This document shows positions 8,466 to 16,714 of a stretch of DNA of 64,000 nt, piece after piece. This DNA comes from Pelagimonas phthalicica. Its GTDB lineage: Bacteria > Pseudomonadota > Alphaproteobacteria > Rhodobacterales > Rhodobacteraceae. Where the stretch lies: positions 372,001-436,000 of the forward strand of contig NZ_SOAP01000003.1 in the NCBI RefSeq assembly GCF_004364805.1, read 5' to 3'. The stretch's first letter is position 1. Each line of letters starts with the position of its first letter. A model generated the notes under the pieces. It was given only the letters and a program-made list of their open reading frames with translations. It was not told where the DNA came from and made no database searches. Both the position numbers and the translations under genes were made by a program.

Positions 8466-10028
8466 ATGTCTGTTCGTTTTCTGTCCACGGTCGCTGCGGC
8501 TGCGCTTTGTGCCAGCTCTGCTGCTGCTGACTACACATTGCATATTGTGCACATCAACGATCTGCACAGCCGTATTGAGCCGATCAACAAATACGATTCG
8601 ACCTGCAAGGCCGAGGATAATGCCGAGGGTAAGTGCTTTGGCGGCTATGCGCGCGTCGCGACCAAGATCGCCGAATTGCGCGAGCAGCTGAAAGACGAAA
8701 ACGTGCTGGTTCTGGATGCGGGCGACCAGTATCAGGGCTCTCTGATGTACACCACCTACAAGGGTGACGTGGAAATCGAGATGATGGAAAAGATCGGCTT
8801 TGACGTCATGGCCGTGGGCAACCACGAATTTGACGATGGCCCCGAAGGCCTGCTCAAGCTGGTGGATGGCGTTTCCTTCCCGGTGATCTCGGGCAATATC
8901 GACGTGACCCAATCCAATATTTTGGCGGGTAAAGTCGACAATCACGTGGTGCTTGAGGTTGGCGGCGAAAAGGTCGCGGTCATCTCTGCCCTGGCGGTTG
9001 ACACCTCCGAGACCTCCAGCCCCGGCGAAGCGGTGATCTTCCAGGACGAAATCGAAAGCCTGCAGGCCGATGTGGCCGCGCTTGAGGCAGACGGCGTGAC
9101 CAAAATCATCGCGCTGAACCATGTTGGCGTAAAGAAAGACATGGAAATCGCCGAGAAAGTCGCCGGTGTTGATGCGGTTGTGGGCGGTCACTCGCACACC
9201 AAATTCTCCAACACCGAAGAGGGCGCAATGGCCTATCCAACCATGGTTGGTGACGTGCCCGTGGTGCAGGCCTATGCCTATTCCAAATATGTCGGCCACC
9301 TGACGCTGACCTTTGATGATGCGGGCAATGTGACCGCCGCAACCGGCGACACCATCGTTCTGGATGCCTCTGTGGCCGAAGACGAAGCCATCGTCGCCCG
9401 CGTGGCCGAACTGGCTGGCCCGATTGAGGAAATGAAAAACCGCGTTGTGGCCGAAACCGCCGAAGCCATTGATGGCGAGCGTGGTTCCTGCCGTGCGGTA
9501 GAATGCGCCATGGGCAACCTGGTGGCAGATGCCATGCTGGACCGGGTCAAGGATCAAGGCATCCAGATCGCCATTCAGAACGGTGGCGGCCTGCGCTCCT
9601 CTATCGATGCGGGCGAAGTCACCATGGGCGAAGTGCTCTCGGTTCTGCCTTTCCAGAACACCCTGTCGACCTTTGAGGTCACCGGTGAAACCATCGTGGC
9701 AGCGCTGGAAAACGGTGTCTCCAAGCTGGAAGATGGCGCAGGTCGTTTCCCACAGGTTGCGGGCATGACCTATGCGTTTGACGCCTCCAAACCAGCGGGT
9801 GAGCGGGTCTCCGACGTGATGGTTGGCGGCGCGCCAATTGATCTGGCCGCGACCTATGGCGTTGTGTCCAACAACTATGTGCGCAATGGCGGCGACGGTT
9901 ACAAAATGTTCCGCGACGCTGACAACGCTTATGATTATGGCCCGGATCTGGCGGATGTGACCGCCGAATACATGGCCAAAATGGGCCCGGTCAAAATCAT
10001 GCTGGATGGCCGCATCACAGCCAAATAA
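8466..10028 (+). CDS. Periplasmic 5'-nucleotidase / metallophosphatase (UshA-like)
   Basis: A 520-residue secreted protein: signal peptide to about residue 21 (AAAALCASSAAAD), then a calcineurin-like metal-binding domain with HINDLH, GDQYQG, GNHEFDDG and GGHSHTKF, then the 5'-nucleotidase C-terminal domain with NLVADAMLDR, NGGGLRSSIDAG and SNNYVRNGGDGY. Family members hydrolyse nucleotides or UDP-sugars in the periplasm to recover phosphate and nucleoside. It is a single gene with its own terminator. Length is normal for UshA/NadN-type enzymes. Confidence 0.95.
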   Translation: MSVRFLSTVAAAALCASSAAADYTLHIVHINDLHSRIEPINKYDSTCKAEDNAEGKCFGGYARVATKIAELREQLKDENVLVLDAGDQYQGSLMYTTYKGDVEIEMMEKIGFDVMAVGNHEFDDGPEGLLKLVDGVSFPVISGNIDVTQSNILAGKVDNHVVLEVGGEKVAVISALAVDTSETSSPGEAVIFQDEIESLQADVAALEADGVTKIIALNHVGVKKDMEIAEKVAGVDAVVGGHSHTKFSNTEEGAMAYPTMVGDVPVVQAYAYSKYVGHLTLTFDDAGNVTAATGDTIVLDASVAEDEAIVARVAELAGPIEEMKNRVVAETAEAIDGERGSCRAVECAMGNLVADAMLDRVKDQGIQIAIQNGGGLRSSIDAGEVTMGEVLSVLPFQNTLSTFEVTGETIVAALENGVSKLEDGAGRFPQVAGMTYAFDASKPAGERVSDVMVGGAPIDLAATYGVVSNNYVRNGGDGYKMFRDADNAYDYGPDLADVTAEYMAKMGPVKIMLDGRITAK

Positions 10029-10049
10029 TCAGGGCACGCGCCACTGATG

Positions 10050-10085
10050 CCCCCCTCTCCCGCTTTGCCCGGGGGAGGGGTTTTT
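10050..10085 (+). terminator. Rho-independent terminator of the 5'-nucleotidase gene
   Basis: A C-rich arm (CCCCCTCTCCCG, 10051-10062) pairs with CGGGGGAGGGG (10070-10080) and is followed by TTTTT, 20-odd bases after the stop codon. Confidence 0.9.
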
Positions 10086-10114
10086 CTTTGCCAAGGTCGA
10101 ACACTGGACAAGGG

Positions 10115-10142
10115 TTCTTAGGCTGGGTCCTGACCCTAAGAA
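10115..10142 (+). other. Hairpin in the leader of the first Hint gene, sharing the MITE-A end motif
   Basis: TTCTTAGG (10115-10122) pairs with CCTAAGAA (10135-10142). The loop region contains GGGTCCTGACCCT, the exact 13-base terminus of MITE-A found at 21.7, 23.9 and 43.4 kb, but no further MITE sequence. It lies about 50 bases upstream of the Hint gene start. Confidence 0.55.
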
Positions 10143-10193
10143 AGACTTTACCAAGGCTTGCTAGCTTTGCCGCGTTTCGATGCGGAGGCTCAT

Positions 10194-11315
10194 TTGCCAA
10201 TTTCAACACATCAGGCGATCTATTTAGGCACTTACGCCGATGCGGACACGGATGAGCTGACCTTTCCGGTCGAAAATACCGGTGTCTATCTGAATTCCTT
10301 TGGCTCGTCCGGGGACCCGCTTCATGATCACGTGGTGGACATCGATTTCGACGATTGGGATTCAACCGGTGAGGTGGCGACCGACAATACGGCCACCTTG
10401 GATACGATCAGCCATTCCGCAGGCGGCTTTCCGGTCATCACAACGGTGGATTCCCTGGCTGTGGTGTCCTTGACCGTGACCTACACCAATGGCGACACCG
10501 CGAATTTTACCAATGCGGTGATGTTCCAGGATTCCAACGGCAACCTGTTTCTGACCAATTCGAATTTTGCCGGAACGGATATCACCAGCGGGTCCAGCGC
10601 GTATATTGAATCCGTTACCGTCACGACCGTGGACACCAATTATACCGGGTTATTCCACACCAACCTTCAGGCTTTTCCTTGTTTTGCCAGCGGCACGCGG
10701 ATTGCGACCCCAAACGGACCGCTCCCAGTCGAAGAGGTGAAGGTCGGGGACCGGGTGACCACTGCGTCCGGCACCGAGCGTCAGGTCATCTGGCGGGCCA
10801 GCCGGCATTTGGTCTTTTCAGATGGGGACCTGTCGCAAAAACCAATCGAGATCAAACCAGGCGCCATGGGGCGCGGGTTTCCGCAAAACCGTCTGGTCCT
10901 GTCGCCGCAACATGGGGTCATGTTACCCGCGACGACGCAATCACCAGCGGCTTTGGTGGCGGCCAAACATCTGACCCCTCTGCCGGGGTTTCGTCAGATG
11001 CGCGGCGCGCGTTCGGTGACCTATCACAGCATCCTGTGCGATCAGCACGATATTTTACTGGCCGAAGGGCTCCCGGTTGAAAGCTTTTTCCCCGGTCGCT
11101 ACGCGCTCAGCCTGTTGCCGCTGGGCCAACGCCTTGCCGTAGGTGCGGCTATCCGGGACCTGGCGTATGACCCGGCAACCACCTGCCAGCGTCCAGCCTT
11201 GTCTCGATTGTCTCGCAAGGAGGCCTGGAGCAGAGTGCAAATCCGTCGGGCAAGCCGAAGGTTTTACCCGTCGACAGACCCGGCCGTGAATTACATATTG
11301 GCCAGACGTGCATAA
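10194..11315 (+). CDS. Hint-domain (hedgehog/intein-like) exoprotein
   Basis: A 373-residue protein. The N-terminal half is acidic and beta-rich without a signal peptide; the Hint domain begins at Cys163 (CFASGTRIATPNGPLPVEEV) and includes LSPQHGVML and VTYHSILCDQHDILLAEGLP. Hint domains can self-cleave; many roseobacters carry such proteins, often thought to be exported by type I systems. TTG 10194 is chosen because GGAGG (10184-10188) lies 5 bases before it and the product starts with the family-like PISTHQAIYLGTYADADTDE. The last residues (about VNYILARRA) are encoded by DNA derived from the antisense strand of a duplicated ABC transporter 3' end. Confidence 0.85.
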   Translation: MPISTHQAIYLGTYADADTDELTFPVENTGVYLNSFGSSGDPLHDHVVDIDFDDWDSTGEVATDNTATLDTISHSAGGFPVITTVDSLAVVSLTVTYTNGDTANFTNAVMFQDSNGNLFLTNSNFAGTDITSGSSAYIESVTVTTVDTNYTGLFHTNLQAFPCFASGTRIATPNGPLPVEEVKVGDRVTTASGTERQVIWRASRHLVFSDGDLSQKPIEIKPGAMGRGFPQNRLVLSPQHGVMLPATTQSPAALVAAKHLTPLPGFRQMRGARSVTYHSILCDQHDILLAEGLPVESFFPGRYALSLLPLGQRLAVGAAIRDLAYDPATTCQRPALSRLSRKEAWSRVQIRRASRRFYPSTDPAVNYILARRA

Positions 11316-11397
11316 AACATCCCTTCGGCCACCAGCGCGCCATGCGTGCCTTGCGCCACAAGGCGATCCGCCTTTTTTGTATTGGCCAGGCGCTTAT
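11263..11397 (-). pseudogene. Fossil duplicate of the 3' end of the adjacent ABC exporter gene
   Basis: The minus strand reads RLANTKKADRLVAQGTHGAL then VAEGMFYARLANM and a stop, matching RLATVKKADRIVVMDQGRIV / AQGTHDALVAKGGLYARLAKM at the end of the intact gene (11608-13395). Relative to it, eight codons (RIVVMDQG) are deleted in frame. Nucleotide similarity extends past the stop to the TTACCCGTCG block near 11263. The rest of the duplicated gene is absent. The Hint gene's 3' end overlaps it. Confidence 0.85.
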
Positions 11398-11434
11398 CCG
11401 GAGCGCTTTTTCCTCGACATGCAGAGTGCCTGAG

Positions 11435-11493
11435 TTTCTTCTTGGCGAAAATACTCCGGGGGAGGCCGCTTTGCGGACGGGGGCAGCGCCCCC
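11435..11493 (-). repeat. Two-hairpin intergenic repeat, copy 2
   Basis: On the minus strand: GGGGGC-GCT-GCCCCC, then a second stem CCGC-AAA-GCGG, then CCCCCGGAGTATTTTCGCC and AAGAAGAAA. It aligns with 3811-3895 and 40932-40994. The surrounding stretch 11398-11607 has no gene. Confidence 0.75.
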
Positions 11494-11607
11494 AACCCGC
11501 TCGCGGCACGCGCAAATCCCTCTTGGGGTTTCCTCCTAAGGGAGATGATGGGACGCCGCTCGCTCTTGCAGAGCATCGCCCCGCCCACCATCCCGTAGGC
11601 CAGCGCT

Positions 11608-13395
11608 TTACCCGTCGGTAAACTGCATTTTGGCCAGACGCGCATAAAGCCCGCCTTTGGCCACCAGCGCATCGTGCGTGCCTTGGGCCACGATGCGGCC
11701 CTGATCCATCACCACAATACGATCCGCCTTTTTCACCGTCGCCAAACGGTGCGCCACGATCACCGTGGTGCGATCGGCTGACAAAGTGTCCACCGCTTCT
11801 TGCACGGCGCGCTCACTTTCAGCGTCCAGCGCCGAGGTGGCCTCGTCCAGCAGCAGCAACGGCGCGTCGCGCAGGATGGCGCGGGCAATGGCGACCCGTT
11901 GTTTTTGGCCACCCGACAGCATCACGCCGCGCTCACCCAGCCAGGTGTCATAACCGTCCGCCAATTTGGTTAGGAAGTCATGCGCGGCGGCGGCCTTGGC
12001 GGCGGCCTCGACCTCGGCATCGCTCGCTCCGGGGCGGCCAAAGCGGATGTTTTCCCGCGCGCTCGTGGCAAAGATCATCGGCTCTTGCGGGACCAGTGCG
12101 ATATGGCTGCGGAAATCATGGCGGTTGAGGTCGCGCAAAGCCACATCATCCAGCGTCACCACCCCGGATACCGGATCGTAAAAGCGCTGGATCATCTGGA
12201 TCATCGTGGTTTTGCCAGCGCCCGAGGGACCAACCAGCGCCACGGTTTCACCGGGCTCAATGCTCAGCTCGATATCGTCCAAAGTCGCCAGATCGGGGCG
12301 CGACGGGTAGGAGAAACTGACCTTGTCAAAGCGGATCGCCCCGCGCACCGGACTGGGCAGGGATGCGGGCGCATCAGGGTCTTGCACGCTGTCCTCGGCC
12401 TGCAACAGCTCGACCAGACGCTCGGTCGCCCCAGCGGCGCGTTGCAGCTCTCCGAACACTTCGGACAGAGACCCAACCGCCCCGGCCACCAGCACCGACA
12501 GGATGACAAATTGCACCAGCGTGCCGGCGCTCATCCCGCCTGCGCGGACATCCCAGGCCCCGATCCACAGCACACCGACCACGCCGGTAAAGACCAGAAA
12601 GATCACGATGGCAGTCATCAGCGCGCGGGTCCAGATGCGTTTCTGGGCCGAGTCAAAACTCTTTTCCGTCACATCGCCAAAGCGGCTGCGCGACAGGGTT
12701 TCGTGGGTAAAGGCCTGCACGGTCTGCACCGCACTCAAGGCCTCAGAAGCATTGCCCGAGCTTTCAGCGATCCAATCCTGGTTCTCGCGGCTCAGCTGAC
12801 GCAAACGACGGCCAAGCACCAGAATGGGCACAACCACGGCAGGCACAATCAGCAGCACCAACCCAGTCAGTTTCGGCGAGGTAAAGAGCATCAGCACCAA
12901 CCCGCCGCTGAACATCAGCACATTGCGCAGCGCTACCGAAACCGACGAGCCAATCACCGACAGGATCAACGTGGTGTCCGTGGTGATCCGGCTCAGCACT
13001 TCGCCAGTCATGGTTTTCTCGAAAAAGGCCGGGGACAGGCCGATGACCCGATCAAACACTGCCTTGCGAATATCGGCGACAACACGTTCACCAAAGCGGG
13101 TGACCAGCGCGTAACGCAAAGCCGTGCCCACGGCCAGCGCGGCGGCAATCGCCAAAGCCGCGCCAAAATAGCGATCCAACAGAGCGCCATCCTCGACGCT
13201 GAAATTATCCACCACCCGGCGCACCGCCATCGGCAGGATCAGCGACAACGTGGCGGTGGTGATCAAAGCCAGCAGGGCGGCAATCATCTGGCCACGATAG
13301 GGGCGCATGAAAGGCCACAGCGCGCCCAGCGATCCCAATTTCTTGGATTTCTCGCGGTCTGCCTCGGCTGAGGTCATCGTCGTGCCACGGGCCAT
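11608..13395 (-). CDS. ABC exporter, fused membrane and ATPase domains (MsbA/LmrA-like)
   Basis: A 595-residue half-transporter: six membrane helices in about residues 25-320, then an ATPase domain with Walker A VGPSGAGKTT near residue 390, signature LSGGQKQRVAIARAIL, Walker B LLLLDEATSALD and the switch His in IVAHRLATV. Such proteins dimerise and export lipids or drugs. The substrate cannot be told from sequence; the family is common in Rhodobacterales. Its 3' end has been duplicated downstream at 11263-11397. Confidence 0.93.
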   Translation of the reverse strand: MARGTTMTSAEADREKSKKLGSLGALWPFMRPYRGQMIAALLALITTATLSLILPMAVRRVVDNFSVEDGALLDRYFGAALAIAAALAVGTALRYALVTRFGERVVADIRKAVFDRVIGLSPAFFEKTMTGEVLSRITTDTTLILSVIGSSVSVALRNVLMFSGGLVLMLFTSPKLTGLVLLIVPAVVVPILVLGRRLRQLSRENQDWIAESSGNASEALSAVQTVQAFTHETLSRSRFGDVTEKSFDSAQKRIWTRALMTAIVIFLVFTGVVGVLWIGAWDVRAGGMSAGTLVQFVILSVLVAGAVGSLSEVFGELQRAAGATERLVELLQAEDSVQDPDAPASLPSPVRGAIRFDKVSFSYPSRPDLATLDDIELSIEPGETVALVGPSGAGKTTMIQMIQRFYDPVSGVVTLDDVALRDLNRHDFRSHIALVPQEPMIFATSARENIRFGRPGASDAEVEAAAKAAAAHDFLTKLADGYDTWLGERGVMLSGGQKQRVAIARAILRDAPLLLLDEATSALDAESERAVQEAVDTLSADRTTVIVAHRLATVKKADRIVVMDQGRIVAQGTHDALVAKGGLYARLAKMQFTDG

Positions 13396-13552
13396 GTATG
13401 CGTCCTTTGCAAATAGCTGTCAGGGGGTTTTGCCATCTCTGGCCCCCGGGTCAAGCGCTGAGATGACGCGGGCGGGCAATTGCAGGGCGCTCTGTGGGCC
13501 TCAGGCTTGTCCTTTCGCTCATGGCGAGCGTTGGCCTCGCGCAACTCGCCTC

Positions 13553-13596
13553 CAAATTCCGTTGACGGAATTTGCAAATTTCATCGATGAAATTTG
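13553..13596. repeat. Two abutting 22-bp palindromes, locus 1
   Basis: Palindrome 1 (13553-13574) has arms CAAATTCCG and CGGAATTTG around TTGA. Palindrome 2 (13575-13596) is perfect, with half-site CAAATTTCATC. They touch with no gap. The same arrangement of two touching 22-bp CAAA...TTTG palindromes occurs at 26610-26653. The locus lies in the gene-free stretch 13396-13683 between the exporter and tRNA-Gly. Confidence 0.8.
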
Positions 13597-13683
13597 GACC
13601 CGCGCGCCGCATACACGCGCCAGATATCACGCGCGCACCCAGAGGCAATCGCCTGCGCGGCCCACCAGATCTGTAGGGGAGTT

Positions 13684-13757
13684 TGGAGCGGGTAGCGGGA
13701 ATCGAACCCGCACCTTAAGCTTGGAAGGCTCTTATGATACCATTTCACCATACCCGC
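13684..13757 (-). tRNA. tRNA-Gly (anticodon TCC), CCA encoded
   Basis: The minus strand folds as a complete cloverleaf: acceptor GCGGGTA pairs with TACCCGC, D-arm with GGTGAAATGGTATC, anticodon loop CTTCCAA with anticodon TCC, T-arm GCGGGTTCGATTCCCGC, and an encoded CCA at the 3' end (13684-13686). It reads GGA/GGG glycine codons. Confidence 0.97.
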
Positions 13758-13793
13758 AGCGAAGACAGGGTTTAGGCCAGAGCGCGGGCGGCG

Positions 13794-14468
13794 TCAACAC
13801 GCATCAGGTGGAATTTCTTCGATCAACTGCGGCCCGCTGGCCCGGTTGGAATTCACCTCTGTGCGGACCCTGTGAAAGGTGATGACATCCTCCTCAGCGG
13901 GTTGCATGAGCGTTGCCGCACCATGCCCCTCTTCGCCCAGCCATTTGCCCCAATGCTGCGGCTCCAGGATCACTGGCATCCGGTGATGAATCCTGGACAT
14001 CACCGCATTTGCCGCCACCGTCACCATGGCGCAGGTTCGCAGCCGCGCCTCCTCGGGCCCCCAATCCTGCCAGATCCCGGCAAAGACCATCTGCGCGCCA
14101 TCCTTACGGGTAATATACCAGGGCAGGCGGTTGCCGGCCTCATCCTTGCTCCATTCATAAAACCCGCTACAGGGGATCAAACATCGCCTCTGGCGACAGG
14201 CCTCGCGAAAGGCGGGTTTTTCGGCGATGGTTTCGGCGCGCGCGTTGATCAGCAGCGGCCCGCCGCTTGGCTTGTCATACCAATGCGGGATGAATCCCCA
14301 GCGCATGGCGCGCAGCTTGCGCCGATCTTCACCGGGTTCGATCACATGGATCTGGGTGGTCGGGCAGGTGTTGAAATTGGGCACCTCGGGCAGGTCATTG
14401 GCCGGGCTGGCGTCAAACAACTGCGCCATGGCCTCATTGGGCAGGGTGGTGGCAAAGCGTCCACACAT
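13794..14468 (-). CDS. SOS response-associated peptidase (SRAP; YedK/HMCES family)
   Basis: A 224-residue SRAP protein, which crosslinks to abasic sites in single-stranded DNA to protect them. The key residues are all present: Cys2 after Met removal (MCGRFATT), Asn75 in INARAET, Glu105 in GFYEW, and His161 in the RIHHRMPVI segment. Length matches the family. It lies between tRNA-Gly and a leftward methyltransferase gene. No LexA box was recognised in the 20-base gap, so SOS control is not shown. Confidence 0.94.
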   Translation of the reverse strand: MCGRFATTLPNEAMAQLFDASPANDLPEVPNFNTCPTTQIHVIEPGEDRRKLRAMRWGFIPHWYDKPSGGPLLINARAETIAEKPAFREACRQRRCLIPCSGFYEWSKDEAGNRLPWYITRKDGAQMVFAGIWQDWGPEEARLRTCAMVTVAANAVMSRIHHRMPVILEPQHWGKWLGEEGHGAATLMQPAEEDVITFHRVRTEVNSNRASGPQLIEEIPPDAC

Positions 14469-14488
14469 GGGTGACCTCCCTCAGCTTA

Positions 14489-15697
14489 TTAGGGGTTCTT
14501 CCCAAGGTTCCCCAAGCCAGAATATTTCAACAAGCCCCAGCCACAAAGCGCCTTTTCCACCGGGGCCCAGGCCATGCCAAATGCCAGCGCATCCATGCGC
14601 GCACCCGCCGCGATCTGTTCCAGCGAGCGTCGCCCATCAATCCCCGCGATCAATCCCGCCGCTGCCTTGGGCAATGTGAACGTGCTGCGCACCCCATCTG
14701 ACCCAACCGGGATCGGTTTGCCCTGCGCCACCGCCTTGGCCAGCGCCCCGGCCTGAACACCGCTCAGATGTGGCACCAGTTTGCGATTGCTGCCCTTGGC
14801 GGGTTTGCGATCCTCACCCGCAGGCACCGCATAGCCCACATGCAGCCGGATGGTGCCGGTCAACTGCTCTGCCACCGCCATGGCCGCGCCGTCGCTCATG
14901 CCCTCGGGGCGTTTGCAAATCCGCTCCAGATCATAAAGCGCCGGGGTGACAAAGCTTTGTAACTGCCAGCCGGTTTTCTCGAATGTCTCCAACAGCTCCG
15001 CCACCGAATAAGACCGATCCTGCCCATGCAACAACAGATCATAAAACCCGGCATCCGAGGCTTTGTGATCGTTCAAATTCGGATTGCTCTTGAACGGGTG
15101 GCCCTCGGGCAACCCTTCGACAATCTTTTGCGCCGCCTTCAGCCGCTCTTGCGGGGCCATCCCCTCAAACAGCGCGCCAAACCCGCCCTGCAACGGGTAC
15201 ACGCCAGAGCGCCCATAGGGCGCATAGACCATAAAGCCAAAGCCGCCCCCCGGTGCCAAGGCAGCGCGCAAGGCGGCAAAGCCGGCCTCGGGGTCGGGCA
15301 GGTGATGCAGCACGCCGCAACTGTCGATATAGTCAAATTCACCGTAATCCGGCGCATCCAGCAAACTGCCGGTCTCAAAACGAATGCCGCTCAACCCGCG
15401 CGCTTTCGCCCGCGCCTCGGCCACAGCGCGCGAGGCTTTGGAAAGATCCACATAGGTGATCTCATAAGGCGCGCCAGCATGGCTCAATACCTGCGCGAGC
15501 TGGATCAATCCATCCCCGGTGCCGCCACCGGCGACCAAAACCCGCAAGGGCTGGGACCAATCGCGCTGGCCGCCCCATAAATAATGATCCATTTCAATCG
15601 GATGCGAGGGCGAGCCGGTGATCAGCCGTTTGGCCTCATCCGCGGGATCACGTTCGGGGTAGGGATAGGCTTCGTATTGTTCCTTGACCGTGACCAT
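14489..15697 (-). CDS. Class I SAM-dependent methyltransferase
   Basis: A 402-residue protein beginning MVTVKEQYEAYPYPERDP, with the SAM-binding motif VLVAGGGTGDGLI and the motif CGVLHHLPDPEAGFAALR, followed by a long C-terminal part (ending LLKYSGLGNLGKNP) without recognised catalytic motifs. The YPYPERDP start is typical of a proteobacterial methyltransferase group of unknown substrate. ATG 15697 is preferred to one at 15730 because it gives the family N-terminus and avoids overlapping the divergent flavodoxin promoter. Confidence 0.88.
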   Translation of the reverse strand: MVTVKEQYEAYPYPERDPADEAKRLITGSPSHPIEMDHYLWGGQRDWSQPLRVLVAGGGTGDGLIQLAQVLSHAGAPYEITYVDLSKASRAVAEARAKARGLSGIRFETGSLLDAPDYGEFDYIDSCGVLHHLPDPEAGFAALRAALAPGGGFGFMVYAPYGRSGVYPLQGGFGALFEGMAPQERLKAAQKIVEGLPEGHPFKSNPNLNDHKASDAGFYDLLLHGQDRSYSVAELLETFEKTGWQLQSFVTPALYDLERICKRPEGMSDGAAMAVAEQLTGTIRLHVGYAVPAGEDRKPAKGSNRKLVPHLSGVQAGALAKAVAQGKPIPVGSDGVRSTFTLPKAAAGLIAGIDGRRSLEQIAAGARMDALAFGMAWAPVEKALCGWGLLKYSGLGNLGKNP

Positions 15698-15747
15698 GGG
15701 GCTCTTTCGCTCTTGTGACTGGCGCGACAATCGCCCAATTTGCCGTT

Positions 15748-16332
15748 ATGACGCAAGCCGATACACCGCTCATCTGCCTTCCTTGGTTTTCCGAAACCGG
15801 TCATGTGCAATCCTTGGCGCAGGAAATTGCCGCCGGGGTGGACGCCTCTGGCGCCCGTACCGTTACCATGGATGTCACCGATCTTTCCCCCGCAGATTGG
15901 CAGGCCCTGGACGCCGCCAGTCTTATCGCCTTTGGCTGCCCAACCTATATGGGCTCCACCCCGGCACGCTATTCCCTGTTTCTCGAAGAGGCAGCAAGCG
16001 CTTGGCCAGACCTGCGCTGGCAGGACAAGCTGGCCGCCGGGTTTGTCAGCGCCATCCACCCGTCAGGCGACAAGCTTTCTGCCCTTTCGCGCCTATCGAT
16101 CTATGCGGCGCAAATGGGCATGATCTGGGTTGGCCAAACCGCCATTGGCGCGCCGGTCTATCCGGACCGCCAAGGGCTGAACGCCGATGGCAGCTGGCTT
16201 GGCCTCATGGCCACGGATAGCGGAGAGACCTTGCGCCCAGAGGACGCCCAAACCGCCCGACACTTCGGCACCCGCCTGGCACAGATGGCGGCCCGGTGGG
16301 AGCGTGGAAGTGTAAATATCCGCGCTAACTGA
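15748..16332 (+). CDS. Flavodoxin-fold NAD(P)H-quinone oxidoreductase (WrbA-like)
   Basis: A 194-residue flavodoxin-like protein. FSETGHVQSLAQ is the FMN phosphate loop, FGCPTYMGSTPARYS the second FMN loop, and GFVSAIHPSGDKLSALS the third. WrbA proteins reduce quinones by two electrons. ATG 15748 places the FMN loop at the normal position; an ATG at 15715 would add 11 residues. It is divergent from the methyltransferase gene with only 50 bases between, so promoters must overlap. Confidence 0.85.
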   Translation: MTQADTPLICLPWFSETGHVQSLAQEIAAGVDASGARTVTMDVTDLSPADWQALDAASLIAFGCPTYMGSTPARYSLFLEEAASAWPDLRWQDKLAAGFVSAIHPSGDKLSALSRLSIYAAQMGMIWVGQTAIGAPVYPDRQGLNADGSWLGLMATDSGETLRPEDAQTARHFGTRLAQMAARWERGSVNIRAN

Positions 16333-16379
16333 TGAGCCTAGTCACCAGTAAATGAAATTCTCATCATCGAGATAACGCC

Positions 16380-16582
16380 CCGGATCGCTTGCGATCCGGT
16401 TCGCGCTCATGCCAGAGGCATGCTTCCAGCATGATCCCGCCCGTCAAACCAAAGGTTTGCCTTCGGCAAAGCGGCGGGCGCGAATTGGTCTCTACGTTTC
16501 AATTGGATGCACTGTAATCTAATACCACCACCCAGTCGCTAAGGTTAGACGCGCCCACCCTCGGGATCGGGCGCGAACCTCT
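16380..16582 (+). repeat. Multi-hairpin dispersed repeat, copy 2
   Basis: It begins with hairpin CCGGATCGC-TT-GCGATCCGG (16380-16399) and TTCGCGC, returns with GCGGGCGCGAATT (16473-16486), and ends with CCCACCCTCGGGATCGGGCG then CGAACCTCT. Read in reverse, 7240-7387 has the same blocks in the same order with unrelated spacers. It fills most of the gene-free stretch 16333-16714; the rest of that stretch should carry the promoter of the AraC-type gene at 16715. Confidence 0.72.
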
Positions 16583-16714
16583 CGTTTGGGATGATTACAA
16601 GTGAGGCGCATTATCCGCGCCCCGCCTAACTAACCTGCCAACCCCATTGCATCCCCCCTCCACCCGGATACACTACGCCCAAGCCCCCATTTCCACGCGC
16701 CCAAGACATTCCAA

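Noticed and set aside
8415-9557. A 380-codon frame on the minus strand
   Set aside because: Antisense to the 5'-nucleotidase gene, His/Gly-rich without domain features.
10125-10137. A fourth MITE-A copy suspected from GGGTCCTGACCCT
   Set aside because: Only the 13-base end motif is shared; no second end or interior sequence follows. Recorded as a hairpin only.
11980-13371. A 463-codon frame on the plus strand
   Set aside because: Opposite the ABC exporter gene; its Gln/His/Arg-rich sequence is typical of antisense frames.
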